Source of the DNA: Paenibacillus beijingensis | Lineage (GTDB): Bacteria; Bacillota; Bacilli; Paenibacillales; Paenibacillaceae | Length of the DNA: 64,000 bases | Direction of reading: 5' to 3' | NCBI RefSeq assembly: GCF_000961095.1 | Contig: NZ_CP011058.1 | Location: forward strand, 2,628,501-2,692,500 | Shown: positions 52,161-61,176 of the stretch, piece after piece | How the letters are laid out: every line of letters starts with the position of its first letter | How positions within the stretch are numbered: position 1 is the first letter of the stretch | Made by a program: the position numbers and the translations under genes | The notes under the pieces: model-generated | Told to the model about the DNA's origin: nothing | The model's input: the letters and a program-made list of their open reading frames with translations, nothing else | Database searches by the model: none

Positions 52161-53627
52161 ATGACTGAACGCCATTATTTGACGACAAACCAAGGTGCCC
52201 CCGTAGGCGATAACCAAAATTCCCGCACGGCCGGACAACGTGGTCCGACGCTGCTTGAAGACTATCATCTGCTTGAGAAAATCGCTCATTTCGACCGGGA
52301 GCGCATCCCGGAACGCGTCGTCCATGCGCGCGGCGCAGGCGCATACGGCACATTTGTTACCGAGCATTCGATGAAGCGTTATACGAAAGCAGACTTTTTG
52401 CAGGATGCAGGTACGCAAACGCCGGTATTCGTCCGTTTCTCCACCGTTATTCATGGTCAAGGCTCGCCGGAAACGGCGCGCGATCCGCGCGGGTTTGCGG
52501 TTAAATTTTATACGCAGGAAGGCAACTATGACTTGGTTGGCAACCATCTGCCGGTCTTCTTTATCCGCGATGCGATCAAATTTCCGGACATGGTGCATTC
52601 GCTCAAGCCGGCACCGGACACGAACGTGCAAACTCCAGACCGCTACTGGGATTTCATGTCGCTCTCGCCGGAGTCGACCCATATGATGACCTGGGTATTT
52701 TCCGATTACGGCACGCCGGCCAATTACCGTGAAATGAACGGATTCGGCGTTCACGCCTTCAAGTGGATCAACGGGTCGGGCAATTACGTTTATGTAAAAT
52801 ACCACTGGAAGCCGCAGCAGGGCGTGCGGAACTTGTCCCGCGCGGAAGCGGCAGTCGTTCAGGGACAGGATTTCAGCCATGCGACCCGCGATCTGCACGA
52901 GCATATCGACGCCGGCAATTTCCCGAAATGGGATCTGTACGTGCAGCTGCTGCAGCCGGAGGATGCGGATTCGTTCGACTTCGATCCGCTCGATCCGACG
53001 AAGGTGTGGCCGGAAGATTTGCTTCCGCTGCATAAGGTCGGCAGGCTGGAGCTGAACCGCAATCCGGACAACTTCTTTGCGGAAGTAGAGCAGTCGGCTT
53101 TCTCGCCGAGCGTGCTCGTGCCGGGGATCGAGCCTTCCGAGGACAAGCTGCTGCAGGGACGTCTCTTCTCTTATCCCGATACGCAGCGGTACAGACTCGG
53201 GGCCAACTACCTGCAAATTCCGGTCAACTGTCCATACGCGACGGTGCGGAACCATCAGCGCGACGGCGCGATGCAGGTGAAGCAGCAGCCGTCTCCGGTC
53301 AACTATGAGCCGACCCGTCATGAGCAGTCTCCGCAAGAGGCGGAGCAGTACCGGGACAGCAAGATGCCGCTCGCCGGCACCGCCGGACGCCAAAAGATCG
53401 ACAAAACGAACGATTTCGCGCAGGCGGGAGAAACATTCCGCAGCTTCAGCAAGGAAGAGCAGGATAACCTGATCGGCAATCTGGTCGCGGATCTGGGCGG
53501 CGTGCACGAGCGGACGAAGCTGATAGCCATCTGTAATTTTTACCGGGCGGACCGTGAATTCGGCGAGCGCCTGGCAGCAGGATTAAACGTCGATATTTCA
53601 GCTTACGTTCAGCACGTTAAAGGTTAA
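52161..53627 (+). CDS. katA: Catalase, monofunctional haem type (KatA, small subunit)
   Basis: A 488-residue catalase from ATG 52161 with AAGAGGTG upstream. The active-site segment is FDRERIPERVVHARGAGAYG (catalytic His), the Asn is in EGNYDLVGNHLPVFF, and the proximal haem motif is RLFSYPDTQRYRLG (Tyr ligand). Length fits clade 3 small-subunit catalases. It decomposes hydrogen peroxide in the cytosol. A PerR-like box overlaps its promoter and perR follows 48 bases later, so induction by peroxide is likely. Confidence 0.97.
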   Translation: MTERHYLTTNQGAPVGDNQNSRTAGQRGPTLLEDYHLLEKIAHFDRERIPERVVHARGAGAYGTFVTEHSMKRYTKADFLQDAGTQTPVFVRFSTVIHGQGSPETARDPRGFAVKFYTQEGNYDLVGNHLPVFFIRDAIKFPDMVHSLKPAPDTNVQTPDRYWDFMSLSPESTHMMTWVFSDYGTPANYREMNGFGVHAFKWINGSGNYVYVKYHWKPQQGVRNLSRAEAAVVQGQDFSHATRDLHEHIDAGNFPKWDLYVQLLQPEDADSFDFDPLDPTKVWPEDLLPLHKVGRLELNRNPDNFFAEVEQSAFSPSVLVPGIEPSEDKLLQGRLFSYPDTQRYRLGANYLQIPVNCPYATVRNHQRDGAMQVKQQPSPVNYEPTRHEQSPQEAEQYRDSKMPLAGTAGRQKIDKTNDFAQAGETFRSFSKEEQDNLIGNLVADLGGVHERTKLIAICNFYRADREFGERLAAGLNVDISAYVQHVKG

Positions 53628-53675
53628 TAACGTATATGAAGGTTAAGGCTGGACAGGAAGGTTGGAGATGATGCA

Positions 53676-54107
53676 ATGGAGCATCGCGATCTGGACACAG
53701 CAATGAAGAAGCTGGAAGAGCAGCATATCCGGCTGACGCCGCAGCGGTATGCGGTGATTGAATATTTGTACGCCAGCCACAGTCATCCGACGGCGGAGGA
53801 CATTTATCAGTCGCTCGCCCTGAAGTACCCCAGCTTGAGCGTCGCAACGGTATACAACAACCTGAAAGTGTTCAAAAAGCTGGGGCTTGTAAAGGAATTG
53901 ACGATGGGAGATTCCTCCCGCCGCTATGAAGCCGTCACGACGGAGCATTATCACGTCATATGCAACGAATGCGGCAAAGTGGTCGATGTCGACCTGCTGG
54001 AGCCGCTTGCTTTCAAGGCGCAGATCGAACGCGAAACCGGTTTTGTGATCGATATCCACAATGTGGACATGCACGGCACATGCCCGCAATGTTTAAAAAT
54101 AAATTGA
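53676..54107 (+). CDS. perR: Peroxide-responsive repressor PerR (Fur family)
   Basis: A 143-residue regulator. The winged helix contains RLTPQRYAVIEYLYASHSHPTAEDIY and SLSVATVYNNLKVFKKLGLV. Sensor metal ligands are probably in SSRRYE, TEHYHVICNECGKVVDVD (His-x-His and Asp), and two Cys pairs, CNEC and CPQC, hold structural zinc. This is the PerR rather than the Fur pattern. Metal-catalysed oxidation of its histidines by peroxide lifts repression of katA. It may share the katA transcript or use its own start. Confidence 0.94.
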   Translation: MEHRDLDTAMKKLEEQHIRLTPQRYAVIEYLYASHSHPTAEDIYQSLALKYPSLSVATVYNNLKVFKKLGLVKELTMGDSSRRYEAVTTEHYHVICNECGKVVDVDLLEPLAFKAQIERETGFVIDIHNVDMHGTCPQCLKIN

Positions 54108-54219
54108 ATCGTGAAAAGGGATCTCATTTCGCGATGTATGATGCGGCTGCGCCAAGGCGCGCCCGCTGCCTGAACCCGGCTTAAAACGGCCGGCCGTTAT
54201 CTTGCCGAACCCGATTGAA

Positions 54220-54260
54220 CCAAAGAGCCCTCCGGTAATGGAAACCGGGGGGCTCTTTGG
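54220..54260 (+). terminator. Probable terminator after perR
   Basis: CCAAAGAGCCCTCCGG and CCGGGGGGCTCTTTGG pair over 16 bases with one mismatch (a G·T wobble in RNA). The T tract is weak. Confidence 0.7.
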
Positions 54261-54360
54261 CGGACCCCCTTGCAGGCGTCAACGTTCTGCCATTTTTCGA
54301 TAGAAGAGTCGACAGACTGTATGTGATATGATAGAGAAATACGATTCTAGGTGGAATTAG

Positions 54361-55041
54361 GTGTACGTAATGGAACTGACGGACCTCTCGTCCTATTTTA
54401 CCGAACAAAATATTCGCGAACTGCTGGAGCGATACCGCTCCTTCGGCCCGCTGCCGGGCATCGCGCTCACCTTTCTGAAGTCGTTCGTCCCGCCGCTGCC
54501 AACGCTGCTCATCGTGGGCATCAATGCGGCCGTATACGGCCTGTGGCCCGGTTTCTTATACTCGTGGCTCGGCATTGTGGGCGGCAGTATGACGACCTTT
54601 CTCATCGTCCGGGCAATGGCCGCTCATCCGTTCCTGGAACGTTGGGCACGCAGGCCCAAAGTGGCAAAACGATTGAAATGGATGCGCCGCAACGCGTTCG
54701 GTTATGTGTTTTTGCTCAGTCTGTTTCCGGTCGGACCGTTTGTCGTGGTCAATATGGCGGCGGCAATCGCGCGGATGCGCATCCGCTCGTTTCTGATCGC
54801 CGCCGGAGCCGGCAAAGGCGTTATGGTATTTTCCGTCTCGTATCTCGGTCATGATGTCGGGAGATTGCTGAAGGATCCTCTGCAGATTGTGTACGTGGTG
54901 TTGTTCGTGGCCGCTTCTCTGCTCGTCAGCAAGCGGATCGAAGCTTATTTTGCGGGCAAGGAATCGGCCGGGAAAGAGACGGGAGGCAAGGAAGCGGCGC
55001 GCAGGGCCGACGTTACAGCCGGGAACAGCCGCGACGCTTAA
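54361..55041 (+). CDS. VTT/DedA-like (TVP38/TMEM64) membrane protein
   Basis: A 226-residue protein from GTG 54361 with AGGTGG 6 bases upstream; ATG 54370 is the alternative. Five to six hydrophobic segments are present with the family motifs FLKSFVPPLPTLLIVGIN and a later LSLFPVGPFVVVNMAAA, which forms the paired re-entrant loop. The C-terminus is a charged tail (GKESAGKETGGKEAARR). Relatives affect membrane lipid turnover and envelope stress. A bidirectional terminator follows. Confidence 0.88.
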   Translation: MYVMELTDLSSYFTEQNIRELLERYRSFGPLPGIALTFLKSFVPPLPTLLIVGINAAVYGLWPGFLYSWLGIVGGSMTTFLIVRAMAAHPFLERWARRPKVAKRLKWMRRNAFGYVFLLSLFPVGPFVVVNMAAAIARMRIRSFLIAAGAGKGVMVFSVSYLGHDVGRLLKDPLQIVYVVLFVAASLLVSKRIEAYFAGKESAGKETGGKEAARRADVTAGNSRDA

Positions 55042-55094
55042 GCTTGAGGCGCCCACGCCGATGAAGGTGACGGCAGCCGTTTCGGCTTCGGTTT

Positions 55095-55140
55095 AAAAAA
55101 AGAGTCTTTCTCCCGAAAAAATGGAGAAGGACTCTTTTTT
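55095..55140. terminator. Bidirectional terminator
   Basis: An A run and GAGTCTTTCTCC, then GGAGAAGGACTC and a T run, form a symmetrical hairpin between two convergent genes. Confidence 0.92.
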
Positions 55141-55166
55141 AATTTATAGAAGCGAGAGATGCGATT

Positions 55167-56540
55167 TTATTCGGTTTGTGCGCCGGCTGCGAGATTTGGT
55201 TCAGCCGTGCGCTGCGTCGATACCGCTTTGCGCCCTTTTACGAGGAAATAGACAATTCCAATCGCATAGATGGCAACGACGATCGTCCAAAGCGGCATCG
55301 CGGTGCCGAACAGCGGCAGGTCGGTCGTAATGAGGCTGTAGCGGATGACGCAGTAGAGGAACAGCAGTCCCAGTACAAGCGCAATCGCGGGCACGATCGG
55401 AAACGACACTCTGAACGGGCGCTCCAGTGACGGCTCCTTGCTGCGCAAAATGAAAAGCGAGATCATGCTGAGCACATACATCAGCACGGCGCCGAACACG
55501 GAGAGCAGAATGAGGGCATTGGCGAACGATGCCGACCCCGCGCAAATGACGCCGATGGCTCCCGGCAAAATCAGTCCCCATACGGGAATGCCCTGCTTGT
55601 TCAGACGGGACAGAAATTTAGGAAAATAACCGGCACGCGACAGGGCGTACGTTTGCCGGGAATACCCGATAATGATGCCGTGCAGGCTGGCAATGAGGCC
55701 GAACAGCCCGATAATCGTAACCGCGATCGTCACCCAGCTGCCTTCGCCGTATACGCTGCTGAGCGCCTGCGGCAGCGGATAGTCGGCCGGCTTGCCGTTG
55801 CCGCCTCCAAGTCCGGCCGTCACAAGCAGCGTCAGAACGGTAGCGGCTGCAAGCGTCAGAATGCCGGTAATGAAGCCGATCGGAATGTCGCGCTTCGGAT
55901 TTCGCACTTCCTCGGCGGCCATCGCGCCGCCTTCGATCGCAAGGAAGAACCAGATGGCAAACGGAATGGCGGCAAGCACGCCGGAGGCGCCGCCGGTAAA
56001 CGCGTTTTCGTTGAACAGGTTGTCCATTGTCACGTGCGGCAGACCGGCGCCGTAAAACAAGGCGAGTCCGGCCAAGGCGGCGACGGTGGCGATCAGCTCG
56101 ATCAGCGCAGCTCCTTTCATGCCGACCATATTAACGAGAATGAACAGGATAAATACACCGGTCGTCACATAAACTGTATTTGCGGCCGGGATGAGAAAGT
56201 GGACGTAAGCGCCGGTGGACACCGCGATGGCCGGAGGCGCGAACACGAATTCCATCAGACAGGCGATGCCGGTCATAAAGCCGCCGAAAGGGCCCATCGC
56301 CCTTGCCGCATATTCGGACGGCCCTCCGGCGTGCGGAATCGACGTCGACAGCTCCGCATAGCTGAAGATGAAGCAGGCAAAAAATACGGTGACAAGCAGC
56401 GAAGCGATCGCCATTCCGATAATGCCGCCCTCGGAAAACCCATAGTTCCACCCGAAATATTGTCCCGAAATAACCATACCGACGGCGATGGCCCACAGAT
56501 GCACCGGCTTAAGCGTTTTGTGCAAACCTTGGTTCTCCAT
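55167..56540 (-). CDS. Ethanolamine permease (APC superfamily)
   Basis: A 457-residue membrane protein with twelve transmembrane segments and AAAGGAGTGG before ATG. The N-terminus HLWAIAVGMVISGQYFGWNYG resembles ethanolamine permeases (Eat type) rather than general amino acid carriers. It is the last gene of the eutABC operon, 74 bases after eutC. It imports ethanolamine for the lyase. The substrate follows from family resemblance plus context. Confidence 0.9.
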   Translation of the reverse strand: MENQGLHKTLKPVHLWAIAVGMVISGQYFGWNYGFSEGGIIGMAIASLLVTVFFACFIFSYAELSTSIPHAGGPSEYAARAMGPFGGFMTGIACLMEFVFAPPAIAVSTGAYVHFLIPAANTVYVTTGVFILFILVNMVGMKGAALIELIATVAALAGLALFYGAGLPHVTMDNLFNENAFTGGASGVLAAIPFAIWFFLAIEGGAMAAEEVRNPKRDIPIGFITGILTLAAATVLTLLVTAGLGGGNGKPADYPLPQALSSVYGEGSWVTIAVTIIGLFGLIASLHGIIIGYSRQTYALSRAGYFPKFLSRLNKQGIPVWGLILPGAIGVICAGSASFANALILLSVFGAVLMYVLSMISLFILRSKEPSLERPFRVSFPIVPAIALVLGLLFLYCVIRYSLITTDLPLFGTAMPLWTIVVAIYAIGIVYFLVKGRKAVSTQRTAEPNLAAGAQTE

Positions 56541-56614
56541 ACGTTACCACTCCTTTAATTGTTTAATTGGGAAACTGTAAACGGTGTAAATCTTCTATGA
56601 GGTAAAAGCTTTCT

Positions 56615-57337
56615 CTACACGATAAGCTTCACGCCGCTCACCTGCTGCTCGATCATTTTGCGCAGCAGCGTGCCGATGTGCGCGCCGGCCTCGACCGGCG
56701 GAGTGCCGCCCCGGTGGATGTTGGAGATGACCATCCGGTCGGAATCTTTGCGGCCCGGCTGCGGGCGGAAGCACATATAAGCGCTCATGGACGAGGCCGT
56801 GACGAGACCGGGGCGTTCGCCGATCAGCAGTACGAGCGTTTCCGGCTGCAGCAGCCGGCCGATGTCGTCCATGCAGCCGACGCGCCCGCCGGTGACGAAA
56901 AACGGCGTTCCGGCCGCCAGCCCGTTCGCTTCAAGCGAATCGGTCAAAGCGGGCAAAATGTCATCCAGATTGTCTTCTACTGCTTTGGCGCTGAGACCGT
57001 CGGAGACGACGATCTGCACCTGCGGTTTCATGACGCAGCCGAGCACAATCGCCTCTTCCGCCTCGGGTGTCAGCACTCGGCCGCTATCGGGCCGTTTCAG
57101 ATAGTGATCCTTGTCCCGGTATTGCGTTTCGACGGCGAACAGACCGAACTTTTCAAGAAAAGCGGCTGGAACCGTTCCGTATACCGCATCGACCGCCTCG
57201 GCGTGGTCAAGCCGCAGCTTCAGCATTTCATGCGTCAGCGGCCGGGTTCCCGTCCTTCCGACGTTCAGCCGCGCCGGCGTCTGTTTCATCAGGTTCGCGA
57301 ACAGCGCCGAGGCCGCTTCCAGATCGTTGTTTCGCAT
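56615..57337 (-). CDS. eutC: Ethanolamine ammonia-lyase small (light) subunit
   Basis: A 240-residue subunit with AAGGAGGAC before ATG. Landmarks are ARLNVGRTGTRPLTHEMLKLRLDHAEAVDAVYG near the N-terminus, VVSDGLSAKAVEDN and LIGERPGLVTASSMSAYMCFRPQPGRKDSDR, known around the cobalamin-binding interface. With EutB it forms the adenosylcobalamin-dependent lyase, giving acetaldehyde and ammonia. It is in the order B then C, 46 bases apart. Confidence 0.97.
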   Translation of the reverse strand: MRNNDLEAASALFANLMKQTPARLNVGRTGTRPLTHEMLKLRLDHAEAVDAVYGTVPAAFLEKFGLFAVETQYRDKDHYLKRPDSGRVLTPEAEEAIVLGCVMKPQVQIVVSDGLSAKAVEDNLDDILPALTDSLEANGLAAGTPFFVTGGRVGCMDDIGRLLQPETLVLLIGERPGLVTASSMSAYMCFRPQPGRKDSDRMVISNIHRGGTPPVEAGAHIGTLLRKMIEQQVSGVKLIV

Positions 57338-57383
57338 TTTTAGTCCTCCTTAAGTTTTGCGAAGCAAAAACACTTCGAAAGCA

Positions 57384-58748
57384 TTAAAAGACAAATTTGC
57401 TGCCGTCGCCCGCTAGGCGCGTCAACCTTCCTCCAGAGAGGATGCCGTTCTTCTCCAGCCAGCCTTCGAACGCCGGAGCGGGACGCTTCTGCATCGCTTC
57501 GCGAATGGTGGCGATATCGTGATAGCTCATCGACTGGTAGTTCAGCATGCAGTCGTCAGCCATCGGTACGCCGATGACAAAATTGACGCCCGCCGACGCG
57601 AGTGCGACGCCAAGTAGCTCCATGTCGTTCTGGTCGGCTTTAATATGGTTCGTGTAGCAGATATCGACGCCCATCGGCAGACCGTGCATTTTTCCCATAA
57701 AATGATCCTCCAGGCCCGCGCGGATGACCTGCTTGCTGTCGTACAAATATTCCGGCCCGATAAATCCGACAACCGTGTTCACGATGAACGGCTTGAACCG
57801 TCTGGCCAGACCGTAGCAGCGCGCCTCCATCGTCAACTGGTCAATGCCGAAGTGGGCGTCCGACGACAGCTCCGAGCCTTGACCCGTTTCGAAATACCAG
57901 CGGTTCGGCCCGGCGCCCGTGCCGCGCTCGCGAATAAGGGCGTCCGCTTCATTCAGCAGAGCGAGGTCGATGCCGAAGCCGCGGTTGCCTTCCTCGGAGC
58001 CGGCAAGACTTTGGAACAGCAAATCCGAAGGCGCTCCCTCCGAGATGGCTCTCATCTGCGTCGTCACGTGGGCGAGCACGCAGTTTTGCGTCGGAATGGA
58101 CCAGTGATCGATCGTTTCGGCGGTCGCATGCAGCAGCGCTTTGATCGTCTCCGTCGTGTCGCTGACGGGATTGATGCCGATTACGGCGTCGCCGATGCCG
58201 TAGCTGAGGCCCTCGAACAGCGAAGCCTTCATTCCGCCGACATGGTCGGTCGGGTGGTTCGGCTGCACCCGCGAAGCGAGCGTTCCGCGCTGTCCGATGG
58301 ACGTCCGGCACGTCGTAATCACTTCGATTTTACCGGCGGCCTGGATCAGATCGAGATTGGACATCAGCTTGCACACGGCAGCGATCATCTCGCTCGTCAT
58401 TCCTTGGCCGATGCGCAGCATCTCACTGCCGGAAGTTTCGGAAGCGAGCAAAAACTCGCGCAGCTCCGCGACCGTCCAGCCGCGGATGGAAGCAAACACT
58501 TCCTCGTCCACATCCTCTTCGATGACGCGCGACACCTCGTCCTCCTCCGGCGGCAGAAGGGGGTGATTGCGGATATCGCCGAGCGTAACGCCGGCGAGGA
58601 CATACTTGGCGGCGATTCGCTCCGTCGTATCCGCCGCCGCAATTCCGGCCAGCTCGTCGCCGGACTTTTCTTCATTCGACTTCGCCATGACTTCCTTTAA
58701 ATCCCTGAAGCTGTAGGGGGTTCCTCTTAGCAGCGTTTGCAGTTTCAT
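57384..58748 (-). CDS. eutB: Ethanolamine ammonia-lyase large (heavy) subunit
   Basis: A 454-residue TIM-barrel catalytic subunit overlapping eutA by 4 bases (ATGA). Typical stretches include LASRVQPNHPTDHVGGMKASLFEGLSYG (with GLSYGIGDAVIGINPVSD) and GFIGPEYLYDSKQVIRAGLEDHFMGK. It binds ethanolamine and adenosylcobalamin. Length is normal. There are no shell protein genes nearby, so acetaldehyde is released into the cytosol. Coupling with EutA suits its need for reactivation. Confidence 0.97.
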   Translation of the reverse strand: MKLQTLLRGTPYSFRDLKEVMAKSNEEKSGDELAGIAAADTTERIAAKYVLAGVTLGDIRNHPLLPPEEDEVSRVIEEDVDEEVFASIRGWTVAELREFLLASETSGSEMLRIGQGMTSEMIAAVCKLMSNLDLIQAAGKIEVITTCRTSIGQRGTLASRVQPNHPTDHVGGMKASLFEGLSYGIGDAVIGINPVSDTTETIKALLHATAETIDHWSIPTQNCVLAHVTTQMRAISEGAPSDLLFQSLAGSEEGNRGFGIDLALLNEADALIRERGTGAGPNRWYFETGQGSELSSDAHFGIDQLTMEARCYGLARRFKPFIVNTVVGFIGPEYLYDSKQVIRAGLEDHFMGKMHGLPMGVDICYTNHIKADQNDMELLGVALASAGVNFVIGVPMADDCMLNYQSMSYHDIATIREAMQKRPAPAFEGWLEKNGILSGGRLTRLAGDGSKFVF

Positions 58749-60457
58749 TTGGGCTCACCTTCAATCGTTGGTTTGGTGAATACGAGCGTCTTGATGACAA
58801 CCGGCACGATATCCTCCTTCAGGGGCTCCCCGACATCCAAATAATCGCCGCTTGCCGGCAGCAGCTGGTCGATGCATACGATGCGCCAGCGGTCGGCGGC
58901 CTTTTTGCGCAGCGCGTGGCCGAGCGATTTGCCCATGTCGCGTTCGCAGACGACAAGCAGAAGGCCGGCTTCAGGCGCTGCGGAGCGGTAGCTGTCCGCA
59001 ATAACGGACGCCAGCCGCTGCGTGCGGCGGTAGGAGCAGTAGCCGTCCGCCCGAATCGCCAGCGCGAAGGGCGGGTCCGACGGCGCCGTGCCGTAAATGG
59101 CGAGCGCGGCGCTCATCGCGCGGCCGATTTCCGCACGCAGCAGTTTCTCGTCCGCGCTCTCGCCCTCCGCTTCATCCGGAAGCCGGCAGACGGCGGCGGG
59201 CGCGTTGCGGATCGGCAGCGCGCCATCTTCGCAGTACAGCGTCGCGCCGCTTACTTCCGTCGTCTGCGTGCCGGCGCCGATGACGGTCGCCCGCTCGGCC
59301 TGCTCAGCGGGCACGATCGGAACGCCGGATTGTGCCGACAGCTCCGTGAGCGCCGCCGCGAGCAGCGGGCCGATGTCGCCGTAGCGCGCCGTCTCGGTAA
59401 CCGAGAGCGGGGGGGAAGCGCGCATCATGCCGCCGACGCCGCCGGAGATCCAGATCTCGTCCGGGACGGGAAGCCCCTTCGCCGTGCCGCTCACAAGCAG
59501 GGGAGCGACGGCCGGATCGCCGCCGCGTTCACCCATCACGATGGAGATGAGCGCATCCGCCATCGCGCGGCAAAGTTCCTGCAGCTGAGCGTAGCCGGCG
59601 CATTCGCCGGGCTCAAGAGCGGCGAATGCCGGATCCGGCCCGCCCGGAGGCGGCACCGTTTTTGGCGGCGCAGCCGCCGCCAAACCGGAATGCCCATGCG
59701 CGCTTCGCGCCGCTTCGGGGCGGCCCGCCGCGTTCGGTGCCGCAGCCGTTTGACTTGCTTCGCCCTGCACGTTCGGCGCCGTATCCGCCCGACCCGCTTC
59801 GCTCTGCGCGCTTTGAGCGGGTTCCGCGCCGCAAATTCCCGCTTCGCGCATCCGCTCCAGCCATCGGCTTAGCGGCTCGGCGACATACTCGACCGTTCCG
59901 CTTTCGCTCAGCCGGACGAGCCGGCCGCCGATATGCAGCGTCACGGTCGCGATCAAATCGCCGTCCAGGAAATAAGCGGCGTTCGCGGTGCCGCCGCCGA
60001 TATCGACGTTGGCGATGATGCCGCGCTTGCGGAGCGAATGCGCCTGCGCGCCGGACCCTTTGCCGGCGAGCAGCGATTCCAGATCGGCTCCGGCGGTGGC
60101 GACCACGAACGGTCCGGCATGGCTCGCCACCAGGTGCACAAGCTGCTCCGCGTTCTTTTTCGTCGCCGTCTCGCCCGTAATAATAACCGCTCCGGACTGC
60201 ACGTCGGCCGGCACAAGTCCTGCCCGTTCATATTCTTCCGCCAGCAGCCGGGAGAGTGCTTCGACATCGATTCCGGTCGGGCCGCTCAGCGGAGTCGTAT
60301 AGATCGGGCTCATATACTGAATCTCGCGCTGAGTGATCTCGTAGCGCGGCAGCGAGAAGCCGCCCGAGATGAGGGAGAGCTTCAGCCGCGAAAGCACCCA
60401 TTTGGTCGTGCTCGTTCCCAGATCGATGCCGACGCTCGTAATCCATTGTTCCTGCAT
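58745..60457 (-). CDS. eutA: Ethanolamine ammonia-lyase reactivating factor EutA
   Basis: A 570-residue protein with AAGGGGTG upstream and an actin-like ATPase fold: SVGIDLGTSTTKWVLS is the phosphate loop, IANVDIGGGTANAAYF the second. It exchanges damaged cobalamin in the lyase, using ATP. It is about 100 residues longer than usual because of an Ala/Pro/Ser/Gly-rich insert, roughly residues 207-282 (plus-strand 59615-59840), between the two lobes. This insert has no similarity to known domains and is probably a flexible linker grown by slippage. First gene after the attenuator. Confidence 0.93.
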   Translation of the reverse strand: MQEQWITSVGIDLGTSTTKWVLSRLKLSLISGGFSLPRYEITQREIQYMSPIYTTPLSGPTGIDVEALSRLLAEEYERAGLVPADVQSGAVIITGETATKKNAEQLVHLVASHAGPFVVATAGADLESLLAGKGSGAQAHSLRKRGIIANVDIGGGTANAAYFLDGDLIATVTLHIGGRLVRLSESGTVEYVAEPLSRWLERMREAGICGAEPAQSAQSEAGRADTAPNVQGEASQTAAAPNAAGRPEAARSAHGHSGLAAAAPPKTVPPPGGPDPAFAALEPGECAGYAQLQELCRAMADALISIVMGERGGDPAVAPLLVSGTAKGLPVPDEIWISGGVGGMMRASPPLSVTETARYGDIGPLLAAALTELSAQSGVPIVPAEQAERATVIGAGTQTTEVSGATLYCEDGALPIRNAPAAVCRLPDEAEGESADEKLLRAEIGRAMSAALAIYGTAPSDPPFALAIRADGYCSYRRTQRLASVIADSYRSAAPEAGLLLVVCERDMGKSLGHALRKKAADRWRIVCIDQLLPASGDYLDVGEPLKEDIVPVVIKTLVFTKPTIEGEPK

Positions 60458-60484
60458 ATGGCTGTTTCACCCCTTTTCAGAAAG

Positions 60485-60566
60485 AAAAAAGACGCTTCGA
60501 ATCCGCAAGGCATACCGCTCCCGTGAGAGGTCAGGCTGCTTGCGTCATCAAAGCGTCATTGCTTTG
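60485..60566 (-). promoter_or_regulatory. ANTAR-type hairpin and attenuator before eutA
   Basis: On the minus strand CAAAGC-AATGAC-GCTTTG (60566-60549) is a perfect six-pair hairpin with a hexaloop having A at position 1 and G at 4, the pattern recognised by ANTAR proteins. Its 3' strand is part of GACGCTTTGA (60557-60548), which can pair at all ten positions (one wobble) with TCGAAGCGTC (60500-60491) before six T. The hairpin and terminator exclude each other. I did not find a clear second hexaloop hairpin, which known EutV sites have. Confidence 0.75.
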
Positions 60567-60578
60567 TCGTTCATGTAT

Positions 60579-61172
60579 TCACTTGTCACCTTTGGCTTGT
60601 TCAAATTCGCGGATGATACGGTCCGCAATTTGCTTAAGGCCGGTCCTCTCGCGCATGCTAAGGCTGCGAAGCTCTCCGAAGGCGGTCTCTTCATCGAGAC
60701 CATCCCGCTGCATCAGCAGTCCTTTCGCTTTGTCGATCACCCGGCGCTCTTCCATCTTCGTCTTCAGCTTGCGGACATCGTCCCGAAGCTCGCGCATTCT
60801 AAGCTGCTGGGAGAGGGCGATCTCAACCGCCGGAAGCAGCGTCGCTTCCGTGAACGGTTTGGCGACGAATCCCGCCGCGCCCGCCTGCCTTGCCTCCGCC
60901 GCGCATTCCTTGTAGCTGTAAGACGTCAGAAACACGATGGCGGGATCGTACCATTTGCCGATCTGGACCGCGGCCTTGATCCCGTCGATATCGGGCATGC
61001 GCACGTCCATCACGACCAGGTCGGGCTGCCGCTCGTAGCCGATCCGGATCGCTTCCTCTCCGTTACGGGCGTGGATAATGTCGGCATACCCGGCTTCCCG
61101 CAGCATTTCCTCCAGATCGAGCCGGACGATCGGCTCATCGTCGGCGATCATGACGACAACGTTTCGATTCAT
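60579..61172 (-). CDS. eutV: ANTAR-domain response regulator EutV
   Basis: A 197-residue response regulator. The receiver domain has DDEP, the phospho-Asp in LVVMDVRMPD (about residue 56), Thr/Ser in FLTSYS and Lys in VAKPF. The C-terminal ANTAR domain (ERRVIDKAKGLLMQRDGLDEETAFGEL) binds RNA. In Enterococcus, phosphorylated EutV stabilises a hairpin that blocks terminator formation before eut genes. The attenuator at 60485-60566, 13 bases after the stop, is its probable target. Coupled closely to eutW. Confidence 0.93.
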   Translation of the reverse strand: MNRNVVVMIADDEPIVRLDLEEMLREAGYADIIHARNGEEAIRIGYERQPDLVVMDVRMPDIDGIKAAVQIGKWYDPAIVFLTSYSYKECAAEARQAGAAGFVAKPFTEATLLPAVEIALSQQLRMRELRDDVRKLKTKMEERRVIDKAKGLLMQRDGLDEETAFGELRSLSMRERTGLKQIADRIIREFEQAKGDK

Positions 61173-61176
61173 AGCG

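Noticed and set aside
58916..59872. Plus-strand frame opposite eutA
   Set aside because: Shadow of a GC-rich gene, with no recognisable domain.
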